Numbered from the stretch's first letter, positions 8,818-17,714 are shown. The stretch: DNA of 64,000 nt from Planococcus sp. CPCC 101016 (GCF_007859295.1 NZ_VOHB01000004.1:158761-222760), one strand, 5' to 3'. Translations and numbers: made by a program. The notes: generated by a model from the sequence alone, not told the origin.

Positions 8818-9458
8818 CGCAAAACAAACTTCCTTTCTACAAAGCTCGCCAGCATGGAGAGCAAGTATATGACGACAAAGTAAATAATCCCTAGGATTAA
8901 GTACACGTTAAAAGCATCGAATGTTGCACTGGCCTGGATACGACCTTCCTGTGTCAAATCCGCTACCCCAATTACTGACAACAGGGATGTATCCTTCAAT
9001 GAAATAATCGCCTGATTGGTGATGGTCGGCAGCATTCTTCTGAAAGCCTGCGGCAAAATGATGTAACGCATGTTCTGTGTTGAATTCAATCCTAGTGAAC
9101 GTGCTGCTTCTGTCTGCCCTTTATCAATCGATTGGATTCCGGCACGGATAATTTCCGAGAAGTAAGCACCTGCGTTGATGGCAACCGTCACAATACCTGC
9201 TGTTGTATTATCCAAAGAGATAAATTCCAATGAATTCAAGCCGAAATAAATGAAGAACAGCTGGACGATGAACGGAGTCCCCCGAATAGCGTCAACAAAA
9301 ATTTTCGCAATCCAGTTTAGGATTTTAAGCGGCGCCAATCGGAACAGTGCAATAATCAATCCGATTAGAAACCCAATAACGATGGCGATTGCAAAAATGT
9401 ATAACGTAACTTGCAGCCCTTCCATCAAATATGGAAAAGCATTAACAATTGTATCCAT
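8814..9458 (-). CDS. amino-acid ABC transporter permease
   Basis: Inner-membrane permease of the HisMQ family, 214 aa. It has several hydrophobic segments and the cytoplasmic EAA loop [20 protein letters not shown] that contacts the ATPase. ATG 9458 is chosen because it follows AAGGGGAT by 7 bases; the 17 codons upstream in frame (MQRAEARC...) lie between genes. It sits between the binding protein and ATPase genes; the importer needs a dimer of this one permease. Confidence 0.92.
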   Translation of the reverse strand: MDTIVNAFPYLMEGLQVTLYIFAIAIVIGFLIGLIIALFRLAPLKILNWIAKIFVDAIRGTPFIVQLFFIYFGLNSLEFISLDNTTAGIVTVAINAGAYFSEIIRAGIQSIDKGQTEAARSLGLNSTQNMRYIILPQAFRRMLPTITNQAIISLKDTSLLSVIGVADLTQEGRIQASATFDAFNVYLILGIIYFVVIYLLSMLASFVERKFVLR

Positions 9459-9516
9459 ACAAATATCCCCTTTGCATAAAAAAATACAACGCGCTTCTGC
9501 GCGCTGCATTTATTTT

Positions 9517-10302
9517 TTATTCTGCGATATACTTCGCAAGAATTTCGTCATATTCTCCACTAGCACGCAATTCTTCAAGACCAGCATTGATTTTTTCAAG
9601 AAGCTCTGCATTTTCACCTTTTAATACAGCAATTCCGTACTGATCTCCAGTTAGGCGTTCACCGACTGTTTTTAGAGCAAGACCACTTTCAGCAATCGCA
9701 TAGGCGATGACCGGATAATCTTCCAGCAACACATCGGCATTGCCGTTAGAAACTTCCTGGAACATAGATGGGCTGTCTTCGAATTGTGCAATTGAGTAGC
9801 CATATTCGTCTTCATTGTCACGAGCGAATTGTGCACCGGTTGTACCGCTCTTGACAGCTACAGTTTTGCCTTCAAGATCTTCCAAAGCAGTGATGTCATT
9901 GTTGTCTTCAGCTACAACAAGAGACAGTCCTGCATCAAAGTAAGGATCAGAAAAATCGACCACTTCTTTGCGTTCATCTGTAATACTCATGCCGGCAATT
10001 GCTACATCCAATTGACCTGCCTGCAAAGCCGGAATAATTCCTCCGAAATCCATCGGACTGAATTCAATGTCAAATCCTTGGTTTTCAGCAATCGCTTTAA
10101 TCAAATCAATATCGATTCCTGTATATTCGCCGTCCACTTCAAATTCGAAAGGCGGATAGGTTGTATCAATCCCTACTGTATATGTGTCCCCTTCAGTTCC
10201 ACTATCACCGCTTGTCGCACCTTCTTCACTTTCATCGGATCCACATGCTGCGATCACGAGCATCATTGCAATCAATAGTGCTAAAAGACTCCACTTCTTC
10301 AT
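9517..10302 (-). CDS. amino-acid ABC transporter substrate-binding lipoprotein
   Basis: Family-3 solute-binding lipoprotein of 261 aa, first gene of the importer operon. The signal peptide ends in VIAAC with Cys near 19. The binding domain has GIDTTYPPFEFEVDGEYTG, SITDERKEVVDFSDPYFDAG and VAVKSGTTGAQFA. It is clearly a paralogue of the protein encoded at 7088-7912, with nearly the same motifs throughout. ATG 10302 follows AAGGGGGC by 6 bases. A weak promoter (TTATGG, 17 bases, TATATT) can be read upstream on the minus strand near 10340-10370. Confidence 0.93.
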   Translation of the reverse strand: MKKWSLLALLIAMMLVIAACGSDESEEGATSGDSGTEGDTYTVGIDTTYPPFEFEVDGEYTGIDIDLIKAIAENQGFDIEFSPMDFGGIIPALQAGQLDVAIAGMSITDERKEVVDFSDPYFDAGLSLVVAEDNNDITALEDLEGKTVAVKSGTTGAQFARDNEDEYGYSIAQFEDSPSMFQEVSNGNADVLLEDYPVIAYAIAESGLALKTVGERLTGDQYGIAVLKGENAELLEKINAGLEELRASGEYDEILAKYIAE

Positions 10303-10421
10303 TTTATTGCCCCCTTGTTTTCTTTCTTCGGTCAATCTAAATAATAATATATCATAATTTTCTCAATTCCATAACCTTTGATAGAAAATAACCAACATTC
10401 TGCAAAATAACCCAGTACTAA

Positions 10422-11510
10422 TTAACCTCTTTGTTGCGCCACTTCTCTTTTTCTGCGCAAACGGATGAATAATCGGAAGTTATGGACCAAGGTTTTCACT
10501 ACTGCATATGTCGGAATGGCTATTAAAATACCGATAAACCCATATAGAGCCCCCGCAATCATCAGCAACAGAATAATCGTCAGCGGATGAATATTCAGTC
10601 GGCTGCCCATTATATTTGGCGTGATCAAATTCCCTTCAATTTGCTGAACTACTAGTAAAACCAGTACAACTTTTACTGCCATCCAGAGATCTCCACTCAT
10701 TAATGCGACAAATAAAGCAGGGATGATTCCAATGATGGGACCTAAAAATGGGACAATTATCAGAAACATGGCAAAGATCGCTAAACTCAGAGCGTAATCC
10801 AGTCCGATAATCAGGTATCCGATATACATTAATATTCCCACTACAGCAGCTACAATCGCCTGACCCACAATAAATGTCGATAAAGTCCGATCAACATCTG
10901 TTAGTAGTTTTTCGCCTTCAAGCTTATGCTCTTCAGGTAAATACTTTATTAAATGCGGCACGAACTTTTCATCATCCTTCAATAGAAAGAACAGGACAAA
11001 AGGAACCACTATCAGCACAATGGCAATATTCATAAGCATTGCTAAAATGTTCATTACATTATCCAGTAAACCTTCTGATAGATTCTCCAAATAATCCAAC
11101 GCCCATGCTTTTATCTGCGGACCTGAGATTCCCCCCAGCTGTAAACCGGATAATAAGGTGTCCGATTCCTCCGTTACTTCTTCTACCTTTTCAGGAGCCA
11201 GATCCGCAAAGCTTTCAACTTGGGATGAAACAATAGGTCCGAAAAAATAAATTAGAATGGATAAAACAAAAATTATAATTGTAAAGACGATTCCGATTCC
11301 TGCAATTTTGGGCACATACTGCCTAAGCCATTTTACAAAAGGCCGCAGCAGGTAATAAAGGAGTCCTCCTACTAAAATAGGGGCAAAAATAGTAGCGATG
11401 ACGATCCGCAATGGTTCGAAAATATAATCAATTTTCCCCAGAAAAAATAAAGTGATAGCAACAAGCAGCACCGCGGTTGTATATTCAAAAAATGGTTTCC
11501 TGATCCACAA
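10422..11510 (-). CDS. AI-2E family transporter
   Basis: Polytopic membrane protein of the AI-2 exporter/YtvI-YueF superfamily, about 362 aa with roughly seven hydrophobic segments. Family features: PYxLLRP-like start (YYLLRPFVKWL), a long periplasmic-type helix with acidic residues (ESFADLAPEKVEEV), and the C-terminal block PFLGPIIGIIPA plus QQIEGNLITPNIMG. Members export small molecules or ions; the substrate here is unknown. No ATG starts this frame. TTG 11510 is placed 6 bases after GGCGGAGG and yields LWIRKPFF at the N-terminus. Confidence 0.85.
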   Translation of the reverse strand: MWIRKPFFEYTTAVLLVAITLFFLGKIDYIFEPLRIVIATIFAPILVGGLLYYLLRPFVKWLRQYVPKIAGIGIVFTIIIFVLSILIYFFGPIVSSQVESFADLAPEKVEEVTEESDTLLSGLQLGGISGPQIKAWALDYLENLSEGLLDNVMNILAMLMNIAIVLIVVPFVLFFLLKDDEKFVPHLIKYLPEEHKLEGEKLLTDVDRTLSTFIVGQAIVAAVVGILMYIGYLIIGLDYALSLAIFAMFLIIVPFLGPIIGIIPALFVALMSGDLWMAVKVVLVLLVVQQIEGNLITPNIMGSRLNIHPLTIILLLMIAGALYGFIGILIAIPTYAVVKTLVHNFRLFIRLRRKREVAQQRG

Positions 11511-11554
11511 ATCTGTCCTCCGCCTTTCCTGCAATGCTGGAAAATTCCAGCACG

Positions 11555-11595
11555 CAAAAAAGCGAAAACAAAGAGAAGCTTTGCTTTCGCTTTTT
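11555..11595 (-). terminator. terminator of the 93-aa membrane-anchored protein gene
   Basis: A 14-bp A/G-rich stem (AAGCGAAAGCAAAG on the minus strand, one mismatch) followed by six T. Confidence 0.75.
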
Positions 11596-11603
11596 ACCGT
11601 GTT

Positions 11604-11885
11604 TTATTTATCTTCTTCAAGTTCGCGCATCTCTTTATGAGTTTGCGGGAAGGCATTTGCCTGCCATTCGTCGCGGTATGCAGAGTCTAATTGGGACAAC
11701 CCCTGCTCAGTAGAATCTTCTAAAGCTTCAACGCTTTCGCGCTCATCTACTTTCGAACTGTTGCGCATATCCGTATCTTCTTTTACACGGACGGTATTTT
11801 TTTCTTGGTATGCCTTGTAAACAAAAATTCCAGACGCTGCTGCGAGCGCACTGCCTATAAGCGTATTCATTGTTGATTTTTTCAT
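11604..11885 (-). CDS. small membrane-anchored hydrophilic protein, unknown function
   Basis: 93 aa. An N-terminal hydrophobic segment (about 8-25, TLIGSALAAASGIFVYKAY) looks like a single membrane anchor; the remainder is highly charged (Glu, Asp, Arg, Lys) with no Cys and no recognisable domain. ATG is 7 bases after GGAGGG. A candidate sigma-B promoter lies 45 bases upstream (11930-11953), and the composition suits a general-stress envelope protein, but that is inference. I do not recognise a named family. Confidence 0.75.
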   Translation of the reverse strand: MKKSTMNTLIGSALAAASGIFVYKAYQEKNTVRVKEDTDMRNSSKVDERESVEALEDSTEQGLSQLDSAYRDEWQANAFPQTHKEMRELEEDK

Positions 11886-11929
11886 TAGAATCCCTCCAAG
11901 AATGCATGGTTTCTTTCACTTCTACTTGT

Positions 11930-11953
11930 ATACCCTATATATGATTTTTTAAC
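11930..11953 (-). promoter_or_regulatory. candidate sigma-B promoter of the 93-aa gene
   Basis: On the minus strand GTTAAA, 12 bases, GGGTAT: 11 of 12 consensus positions. The same sequence and spacing is found before the catalase gene. Confidence 0.5.
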
Positions 11954-11979
11954 TAGCTGTGAGCAACTTTTTTATTCAT

Positions 11980-12492
11980 TTAAGATTTCAGCTGCTGTAA
12001 AGCCTTTTCTTCTGCCGGAATTCGCACAAGAAGAAGCAGAAGCGCATTTGCAATACTGAAGATTAAAGCTGTTCGCCACGCGCCAAAAATGAGAGGCAGC
12101 GAAGCAATCTCTAAAGCAACGACCAGGTAGTTGGGATGCGGCAGCCAACGATACGGCCCTTTCTTCACTTTATCCGCCCCGGGCAGAATAAGTATTTTAG
12201 TATTCCAAAAGCGCCCAAGAGACGATAAAGCCCAGACACGAAGAAACTGCGCCATAGCAAAGGCCCCTAGAAAGATTTTCCAGCCAGTTCCAGGTTCTGG
12301 TCCGATTGCCCAAACTTCAAGCAGCAGCGAAAGAAAGAAAAGCACATGAAGCAAGACAATCCATTTATAATGTCCAGCGCCAAATTCAATGGCCCCTTGC
12401 CTTTTCATGACCTTTTCATTAAACCGAGCATATAGTATTTCCAATAGCCTTTGCAAAACGACAAACCCGACCAACAGTAAGAAGAAACTCAT
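11980..12492 (-). CDS. bpsB: isoprenylcysteine carboxyl methyltransferase family, alkylpyrone methyltransferase (BpsB/YpbQ-like)
   Basis: Small integral membrane methyltransferase of the ICMT fold, 170 aa with about five hydrophobic segments. The conserved C-terminal motif region GPYRWLPHPNYL (His and Asn of the SAM site) is present. It directly follows the type III polyketide synthase gene with a 4-base ATGA overlap, the same pairing as B. subtilis bpsA-ypbQ, where YpbQ O-methylates the alkylpyrones made by BpsA. I infer the same reaction. The start is set at the overlapping ATG 12492 rather than ATG 12510, which would extend into the synthase gene. Confidence 0.85.
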   Translation of the reverse strand: MSFFLLLVGFVVLQRLLEILYARFNEKVMKRQGAIEFGAGHYKWIVLLHVLFFLSLLLEVWAIGPEPGTGWKIFLGAFAMAQFLRVWALSSLGRFWNTKILILPGADKVKKGPYRWLPHPNYLVVALEIASLPLIFGAWRTALIFSIANALLLLLVRIPAEEKALQQLKS

Positions 12493-13559
12493 AACGTTGA
12501 ATCTCCCCATTCAAGCCACAGCATTTCAGAACTAAAGCCAGGACCTAAAGCGGTAAGCAAGCCCTCTTCTCCGTTCTTTGGCTTTTTTTCCATAAAATCC
12601 TTTAATACATAAAGAACCGTAGGCGAAGACATATTGCCGTATTCGGCCAGCACAGCTCTTGAAATATTCGTCTTGTCAACTGTCAGACCAAGTGACTTTT
12701 CATAAGCCCTCAATACTTTCTTGCCGCCGGGATGTGCGATGAAGTATGTAATATCTGAAGAAGTCTTCGATATTTTTTTCAAAAAGACATCTACATTGGG
12801 TTTTAGCCACTTTTCGATTATTTTTGGAATATCACGCGAAAAAACTACATGCAGGCCTTCGTCTTTTATATCCCACCCCATCACATCCTCAGAATCCTGC
12901 ATTAAAGTCGATTGTGAATCTTTAATACGGAATCCTTCACCCGACATGTCCACTTTGTCTCCCGTGACCAAAGCACAGGCTGCACCATCCGCAAAAAGGG
13001 AGGTGCCAATCAAATTGCTTTTTGAGGTATCCGATCGCTGAAAAGTCAGACTGCACAGCTCCAGGCAAAGCACCAGGACTCTAGATTCAGGATAAGCACG
13101 GCAATAATCGTCAGCACGGCTAATCCCCGATGCCCCTCCCGCACATCCAAGCCCCCATAAAGGAATTCGCTTGATGTGGGGCGGCATTTTTAAAACATTC
13201 ATGATTCGCGCGTCAATAGTCGGCGTCGACATTCCTGAACTCGATACAAAAATAAAAGCATCTATATCCTCTTTATTCACCCGCGCTTCTTCTAGGCACC
13301 TAGCCACCGCGCGGCTTCCCATTTTCACTGCTTCTTCCACGTAAAGGCGGTTCTTTTCCTCTAGCCCACGCTCTTTTTCAAACCATTCCAAAGGAGCAGC
13401 AAAATAACGGCCTTCAATCTGACCGTTTCCAAATACCCGCAATAACCGTTCAATGTCATCATAGTGCCCCCCGAACAAGCTTCGGACTACATGAACAATC
13501 TCTTTTTGATTGACATAGTAGGGAGCATTCTCCGTAACTACTTTACGAATCATGGACAT
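12489..13559 (-). CDS. bpsA: type III polyketide synthase (alkylpyrone synthase)
   Basis: Chalcone/stilbene-synthase-like enzyme of 356 aa that condenses malonyl-CoA onto fatty acyl-CoA starters to give alkylpyrones and alkylresorcinols. The Cys-His-Asn triad is visible: Cys in WGLGCAGGASGISRA, His in YFIAHPGGKKVL and Asn in YGNMSSPTVLY. Length and order fit BpsA. ATG follows AGGAGG with 8-base spacing. Operon with the methyltransferase. It diverges from a glycerophosphodiester phosphodiesterase gene. Confidence 0.93.
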   Translation of the reverse strand: MSMIRKVVTENAPYYVNQKEIVHVVRSLFGGHYDDIERLLRVFGNGQIEGRYFAAPLEWFEKERGLEEKNRLYVEEAVKMGSRAVARCLEEARVNKEDIDAFIFVSSSGMSTPTIDARIMNVLKMPPHIKRIPLWGLGCAGGASGISRADDYCRAYPESRVLVLCLELCSLTFQRSDTSKSNLIGTSLFADGAACALVTGDKVDMSGEGFRIKDSQSTLMQDSEDVMGWDIKDEGLHVVFSRDIPKIIEKWLKPNVDVFLKKISKTSSDITYFIAHPGGKKVLRAYEKSLGLTVDKTNISRAVLAEYGNMSSPTVLYVLKDFMEKKPKNGEEGLLTALGPGFSSEMLWLEWGDSTL

Positions 13560-13696
13560 CAGGATTTCCTCCTCTGCATCTTATTTCATCTCTTTTTTCG
13601 TTCGACAGGAGTATTCCAAAATTACCCTATTGAGCTTCATAATAAACTTATTTGCCCGAACCTTGTATACTTGAAGAAAAGATAAGGAGGTAGCAT

Positions 13697-14578
13697 ATGG
13701 CGGTTAATCAGCAGATCCTCGGATGGCAATTAAACAACTATGATGACTTCTTTAAAGCTTTACAGGAAAAACAGCACCCGCTGATTCCAGTCGCTCATCG
13801 CGGCCTCTGGAATCCTGCGCCAGAAAATTCACTTCCTGCAGTTCAAAGCTGCATCGATCACAATATCTTTTTAATTGAATTAGACATGCAGTTGACCAAA
13901 GACGGCCACATTGTTCTCATGCATGACAGTACAGTCGACCGGACGACAAATGGCTCAGGAGAAATAAACCAACTGACGTTAAAAGAAATAAAGGAATTAT
14001 CGTTAAAAGAATTGAATGGTGGATCCAACGCAAAAAACACAAAAGAAAAAGTGCCTACGCTTCTCGAAGTTCTTTCAATGATTAAGGGCAAGGCAATGGT
14101 CAATGCGGATAAGGCATGGGACTTGCGCCATGAACTCTATGCTCTGGTTGAACAATATGATTTGTTTGATTATTTCATGTTAAAAAGCGATAAACCTGTT
14201 GAACAACTAATCGCTTTTTTTGACTCGAATCCACGAAACATGTCTTATATGCATAAGCTGAGTGACAAAAACCTTCACCAACTTGATCAGTTGCTGGAGA
14301 CTGTTTCTCCAACAGCAATTGAACTTCTTTTTTATACAGAGGAAGATGAAGTGATTTCCGAGGCTATCATCTCCAAACTTAAAGATCAAACGAATTTGTG
14401 GGGCAATGCGCTTGATTTCGCTGAAAATGCACGCCGTTCCGACTCACTATCTCTTTTAGATCCTGATATGGGCTGGGGTTGGTTTATTGACCGCGGCATC
14501 AGCCTTATCCAAACAAACTATCCCCTGCAATTCATGGATTATGCAGAAAAGAGAATGAACATAAACGAACCCGGCTGA
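13697..14578 (+). CDS. glycerophosphodiester phosphodiesterase family protein
   Basis: TIM-barrel GDPD enzyme that hydrolyses deacylated phospholipid diesters to glycerol-3-phosphate and an alcohol. Catalytic residues: HRG (His-Arg) in VAHRGLWNPAPENS, ELDMQLTKDGHIVLMHD (Glu-Asp metal ligands and general acid His) and the VDRTTNG loop. 293 aa without a signal peptide, so cytoplasmic (UgpQ-like). An N-terminal 35-residue extension before the barrel is unusual for UgpQ. ATG follows AGGAGG by 6 bases. The stop codon lies inside the shared 3' hairpin. Confidence 0.88.
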   Translation: MAVNQQILGWQLNNYDDFFKALQEKQHPLIPVAHRGLWNPAPENSLPAVQSCIDHNIFLIELDMQLTKDGHIVLMHDSTVDRTTNGSGEINQLTLKEIKELSLKELNGGSNAKNTKEKVPTLLEVLSMIKGKAMVNADKAWDLRHELYALVEQYDLFDYFMLKSDKPVEQLIAFFDSNPRNMSYMHKLSDKNLHQLDQLLETVSPTAIELLFYTEEDEVISEAIISKLKDQTNLWGNALDFAENARRSDSLSLLDPDMGWGWFIDRGISLIQTNYPLQFMDYAEKRMNINEPG

Positions 14579-14594
14579 ACTTTAAGCCGGGTTC
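14567..14594. terminator. hairpin spanning the 3' ends of two convergent genes
   Basis: A perfect 10-bp stem GAACCCGGCT / AGCCGGGTTC with an 8-base loop. Both stop codons (ends 14578 and 14582) fall within it, and the T runs beyond are weak, so it may slow either transcript or protect the 3' ends. Confidence 0.6.
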
Positions 14595-15277
14595 ACTTCT
14601 TTTAATAATTCCTTTACCTTTTTACCGACAAGGCTTGCTGATGCCGGATTTTGTCCAGTTACTAAACGCCCTGATTCGATAACACAAGCTGTAAATGGCA
14701 ACTGTGCTATTTGAAACAAAGTTCCTTGGTTTCTTAGGGCCTGCTCTAGTGAAAAAGGAATATCCCCATACATTCCCATTATCTTTTCCTCCAAATCCGA
14801 AAAACCAGTCACTACATGGCCAGCCAGCAGGTTCCGCCCATCAGATAAATGGATGTTCTGCAAAGCGCTCGGTCCATGGCAAACAGCTGCAACCACACCG
14901 CCCCTTTCATATATGGATGCTGTCAGCTGCTGCAATCCTGGATGGTTAGGAAAATCAATCATTGTACCATGCCCGCCTGTAAAATAAATAGCGGCATAGT
15001 CCCTGTCTTTGACTTGATCAGGCGTCATTGGTTTTTTCAATTTCCCCATCAATTCATCATTCATGTAGTAGTGGCGTGTTTGCTTATGGACCACGGCTTC
15101 CATCAGGCTAAGCGGATCAATCGGAACCCGGCTGGAGGCGGTACTGATAATGTCCACATCGAAATGTTCTTTAATTTCATGATAGAAATCAGTTAATTCT
15201 CTTAACCAAAGCCCCGTTTTTCTACCTCTTGCTCCAACTAGCGCTTCATTTGTCACTACAATAAGTATTTTCTTCAT
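14582..15277 (-). CDS. DJ-1/PfpI (Hsp31-like) family protein
   Basis: Type 1 glutamine-amidotransferase-like protein, 231 aa, of the group with glyoxalase III/deglycase or chaperone activity. The nucleophile elbow is AVCHGPSAL (Cys), preceded by the YFTGGHGTMIDFP strand with the Glu/Gly-rich loop; GRKTGLWLRE near the N-terminus supplies the conserved Glu. ATG 15277 follows AGAGGAG by 6 bases; the frame extends 6 codons upstream without support. Likely detoxifies or repairs carbonyl damage (inference from family). Single gene. Confidence 0.88.
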   Translation of the reverse strand: MKKILIVVTNEALVGARGRKTGLWLRELTDFYHEIKEHFDVDIISTASSRVPIDPLSLMEAVVHKQTRHYYMNDELMGKLKKPMTPDQVKDRDYAAIYFTGGHGTMIDFPNHPGLQQLTASIYERGGVVAAVCHGPSALQNIHLSDGRNLLAGHVVTGFSDLEEKIMGMYGDIPFSLEQALRNQGTLFQIAQLPFTACVIESGRLVTGQNPASASLVGKKVKELLKEVNPA

Positions 15278-15392
15278 AATTGTCTCCTCTCTCAATTGAA
15301 TTCACGTATTTCTCCTTTATTCCCCATATAGCAGAAAACTACTCTCACTCTTATATATACCTTGTTTTATTAGTTTATATAACAATTAATTA

Positions 15393-15421
15393 TTACTTTT
15401 TACTTTTTTATGTGGTAAAAT
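15393..15421 (+). promoter_or_regulatory. promoter of the SLH-domain gene
   Basis: TTACTT, 17 bases, TAAAAT with a TG extended -10 element, 25 bases before the ATG. Confidence 0.6.
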
Positions 15422-15445
15422 AAGATCAAATAGGGAGGGATAAAT

Positions 15446-16549
15446 ATGAAGACTTTTTTGTCTTTTATTGCAGCTGCCATCCTGATGTTCAGTTCGTTTT
15501 TGTCTCCCGCCAAAGCGATTGTTTTGTTTGATGACGTATTTGCCGATCATCCGTTTGCTTTTGAAATTGCTTACCTGTACGAAGAAGGAATCATCAATGG
15601 ATATCCTGATGGAACCTTCAGACCAAACGATCCGGTTAAACGCTCCCATGCCGTTGCCATGATTGGACGAGCTCTGAATTTGGACGATACTTCCCGCTCA
15701 ACAGGCTTTAGAGACGTTCCCGCCAGCCATCCGTTTTCCGGTTATATCGCTTCTGCTGTTGAAGAAGAAATTGTTGTCGGCTTCCCGAATAATTATTTCA
15801 GACCTGACTGGACTGTGACTCGTGCACAAACTGTCACAATGTTAGACAGAGCTCTCCATTTCCCGAAAGCTCCAGACAATAATTTCAAAGACATGAAGAA
15901 AGGCCACTTCGCCTTTGACGCGGTTTCAAGGCTCGCTCATTACGGGGTTGCACGCGGTTATCCGGATAATACTTTCCGTCCGGACATCCAGGTAACACGG
16001 GCTCAATTTGCTGCGTTTCTGGCCCGCGCCATCGAGCCGTCTTTCATTCCCGAAAAACGGGACTTGCTTATGACAGCCAATGACATTCTGGCGGACCTTC
16101 AAGCTGAAGATTTCGCTGGTGTTGCAGCTTATGTGAGAACCTCTGATGGATTGACTTTCTGTCCTTACAGTGGCGGTTGCATCGACAACGGAGGCGTCAC
16201 ATTCACAAAAGCACAACTGCCTGCTTTCATGAATGACCCCAACGATTATTTATGGGGTTATCAGGACGGCAGCGGCTTCGAAATCAATTTGACACCCGCC
16301 GAGTATTATGATCAATATTTGATGGACGCCACCTATACTGCCAAAGAGCGCTATGGGCGAACTGTCCAGCCAACAACGCATGAGTTTATTCACCGCCTTT
16401 ACCCTGAAGCGACTATTGTCGAATACTATTTCCCTGGTACTGCTCAATATGATGGAATGGATTGGCAGAGCTTGAACATGGTATTCGAGAAGAATAGCAA
16501 TGGCAACTGGGTGTTAGTGGCCATCATCAATGACCGTTGGACCATCTAG
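15446..16549 (+). CDS. S-layer homology (SLH) domain surface protein
   Basis: Secreted, cell-wall-attached protein of 367 aa. A signal peptide (1-24, ending SPAKA) is followed by three SLH repeats (about 28-75, 88-135, 148-195) with the hallmark GYPDGTFRPNDPVKR, GFPNNYFRPDWTVTR and GYPDNTFRPDIQVTR motifs that bind pyruvylated secondary polymer. The C-terminal 160 residues are a separate domain of unknown function containing two Cys in CPYSGGC and ending in an aromatic WVLVAIINDRW strand. It has its own promoter and a strong bidirectional terminator. The role of the C-terminal domain is not known to me. Confidence 0.9.
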   Translation: MKTFLSFIAAAILMFSSFLSPAKAIVLFDDVFADHPFAFEIAYLYEEGIINGYPDGTFRPNDPVKRSHAVAMIGRALNLDDTSRSTGFRDVPASHPFSGYIASAVEEEIVVGFPNNYFRPDWTVTRAQTVTMLDRALHFPKAPDNNFKDMKKGHFAFDAVSRLAHYGVARGYPDNTFRPDIQVTRAQFAAFLARAIEPSFIPEKRDLLMTANDILADLQAEDFAGVAAYVRTSDGLTFCPYSGGCIDNGGVTFTKAQLPAFMNDPNDYLWGYQDGSGFEINLTPAEYYDQYLMDATYTAKERYGRTVQPTTHEFIHRLYPEATIVEYYFPGTAQYDGMDWQSLNMVFEKNSNGNWVLVAIINDRWTI

Positions 16550-16560
16550 CTCTTGAAATT

Positions 16561-16609
16561 AAACAAAGAAAGACCCGGCATTTTCACATGCCAGGTCTTT
16601 CTTTGTTTT
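16561..16609. terminator. bidirectional terminator
   Basis: A long A/G-rich arm starting AAACAAAGAAAGACC pairs with its complement around a GGCAT/ATGCC tip. It overlaps the last codons of the convergent DUF188 gene. Confidence 0.85.
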
Positions 16610-17048
16610 CCCCCGATTTCTTTAATAGTAGAGTTAAGGCAGTTTTAAATTTCTCATTGTCTTCAGGCCGCCGTTTCTTCGGTCCTTTCATTCTGCCTCC
16701 GCCTTGCCGAATTTTTTTGGCGACATGGCGTCCATGAAGCAATTGTTCAATATTCTCATCTGAATAGACGCGTCCATTCTGGTCAATCGGAATACCCCGT
16801 TTGGCAAGTACCATCGCTGCTAGTCCATAATCCTGGGTTACCACAATATCTCCCTTGCGGACCCGGTTAACCAGTACAAAATCTACAGCATCTGCTCCTT
16901 TTGACACTGTAATCGTTTCTGCTCCTTCCCTATGCATTTCATGAGAAGTATCACAAATCAAGATGACCGGCAGTCGGAAGGCTTTAGCCAAATCGATTGT
17001 CTGCCCCACTACCGGACAGCCATCTGCATCGATCAGAATTCTGACCAT
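16584..17048 (-). CDS. yqxD: YaiI/YqxD (DUF188) family protein
   Basis: 154-aa protein of the PIN-like DUF188 family, function unproven. Conserved acidic patches: ILIDADGCPVV near the N-terminus, SKGADAVDFVLVNRVRKGDIVVTQDYGLA in the middle and GRVYSDENIEQLLHGRH, which is the family hallmark. The C-terminus is rich in Lys/Arg/Gly (GGGRMKGPKKRRPEDN). It begins at an ATG whose A is the last base of the preceding stop (TAATG), so it is coupled to the DUF1836 gene. Nuclease activity is suggested only by the fold. Confidence 0.88.
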   Translation of the reverse strand: MVRILIDADGCPVVGQTIDLAKAFRLPVILICDTSHEMHREGAETITVSKGADAVDFVLVNRVRKGDIVVTQDYGLAAMVLAKRGIPIDQNGRVYSDENIEQLLHGRHVAKKIRQGGGRMKGPKKRRPEDNEKFKTALTLLLKKSGENKERPGM

Positions 17049-17620
17049 TATTTCTCCACCTCTTCCGCCATCTCATCTACCAATTTTTCTGCTGCCCTTC
17101 GGTAAAGATTACTGGTATGAGCCAATGATGCGATAAGCAGTACACGCTCCAGTTCTTCAGAATCCTCAAGCCCCCGAACTTGTTTGGCAGCTTCTTCTGC
17201 CTGGCGCTTCAAACCCTCCGCAAAAATTTCCGAGTTATCCTGCTGAAGGTTCAAATAGCTACTGTAAAACTGTTCTAGATTCAATTTCTGGTGCGCTGCT
17301 TTTTCATTGATGCCATTTAATACCTGTTTGACATCGTTGATCGACAACGTGCTTTTCATCTGGTAAATCAAGCTGATGAGCATGATGTGGTTGCGGCTGT
17401 ACTTTTTATTTTGGACCGGGTAGAACAATTTTCCTTTAGCATAGTTATTGATCATGGTTTTTGTCAGGATCTTCTCTTCAGGATGCCTCTTCGATTCGGC
17501 AAAACTGGACTCGAACAATTGAATGACTTGATCAATATAGAGATCAATCTTCGGAATATCCTCTGGCAGAACCTGATTATGGAAAGCCATCGCTTCGATA
17601 AGTTCATTTGATTTCTCCAT
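17048..17620 (-). CDS. DUF1836 domain-containing protein
   Basis: 190-aa protein of the DUF1836 family. The N-terminal half looks like a MerR/HTH-type region (TMINNYAKGKLFYPVQNKKYSRNHIMLISLIYQMKSTL contains the typical motif), the C-terminal half is helical and charged. Members may be DNA-binding regulators; no target is known to me. ATG 17620 is used; the frame extends nine codons upstream. Operon with the DUF188 gene. Confidence 0.8.
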   Translation of the reverse strand: MEKSNELIEAMAFHNQVLPEDIPKIDLYIDQVIQLFESSFAESKRHPEEKILTKTMINNYAKGKLFYPVQNKKYSRNHIMLISLIYQMKSTLSINDVKQVLNGINEKAAHQKLNLEQFYSSYLNLQQDNSEIFAEGLKRQAEEAAKQVRGLEDSEELERVLLIASLAHTSNLYRRAAEKLVDEMAEEVEK

Positions 17621-17685
17621 GTTTTCTCGCTCCCTGGGGTGTTTCATACTGACTATTTTACATCATTATCAAAAATTCTCCAAAC

Positions 17686-17714
17686 TTGACTCTATATATC
17701 AATACTAGTATCTT
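17686..17714 (+). promoter_or_regulatory. sigma-A promoter of the hemolysin III gene
   Basis: TTGACT, 17 bases, TATCTT, ending 45 bases before ATG 17759. Confidence 0.6.

Noticed and set aside
9829..10278. 149-codon open frame antisense to the binding lipoprotein gene
   Set aside because: A shadow of a clear SBP_bac_3 coding region.
11510..11534. Upstream TTG (11534) as the start of the AI-2E transporter
   Set aside because: It has no ribosome site; TTG 11510 is correctly spaced after GGCGGAGG.
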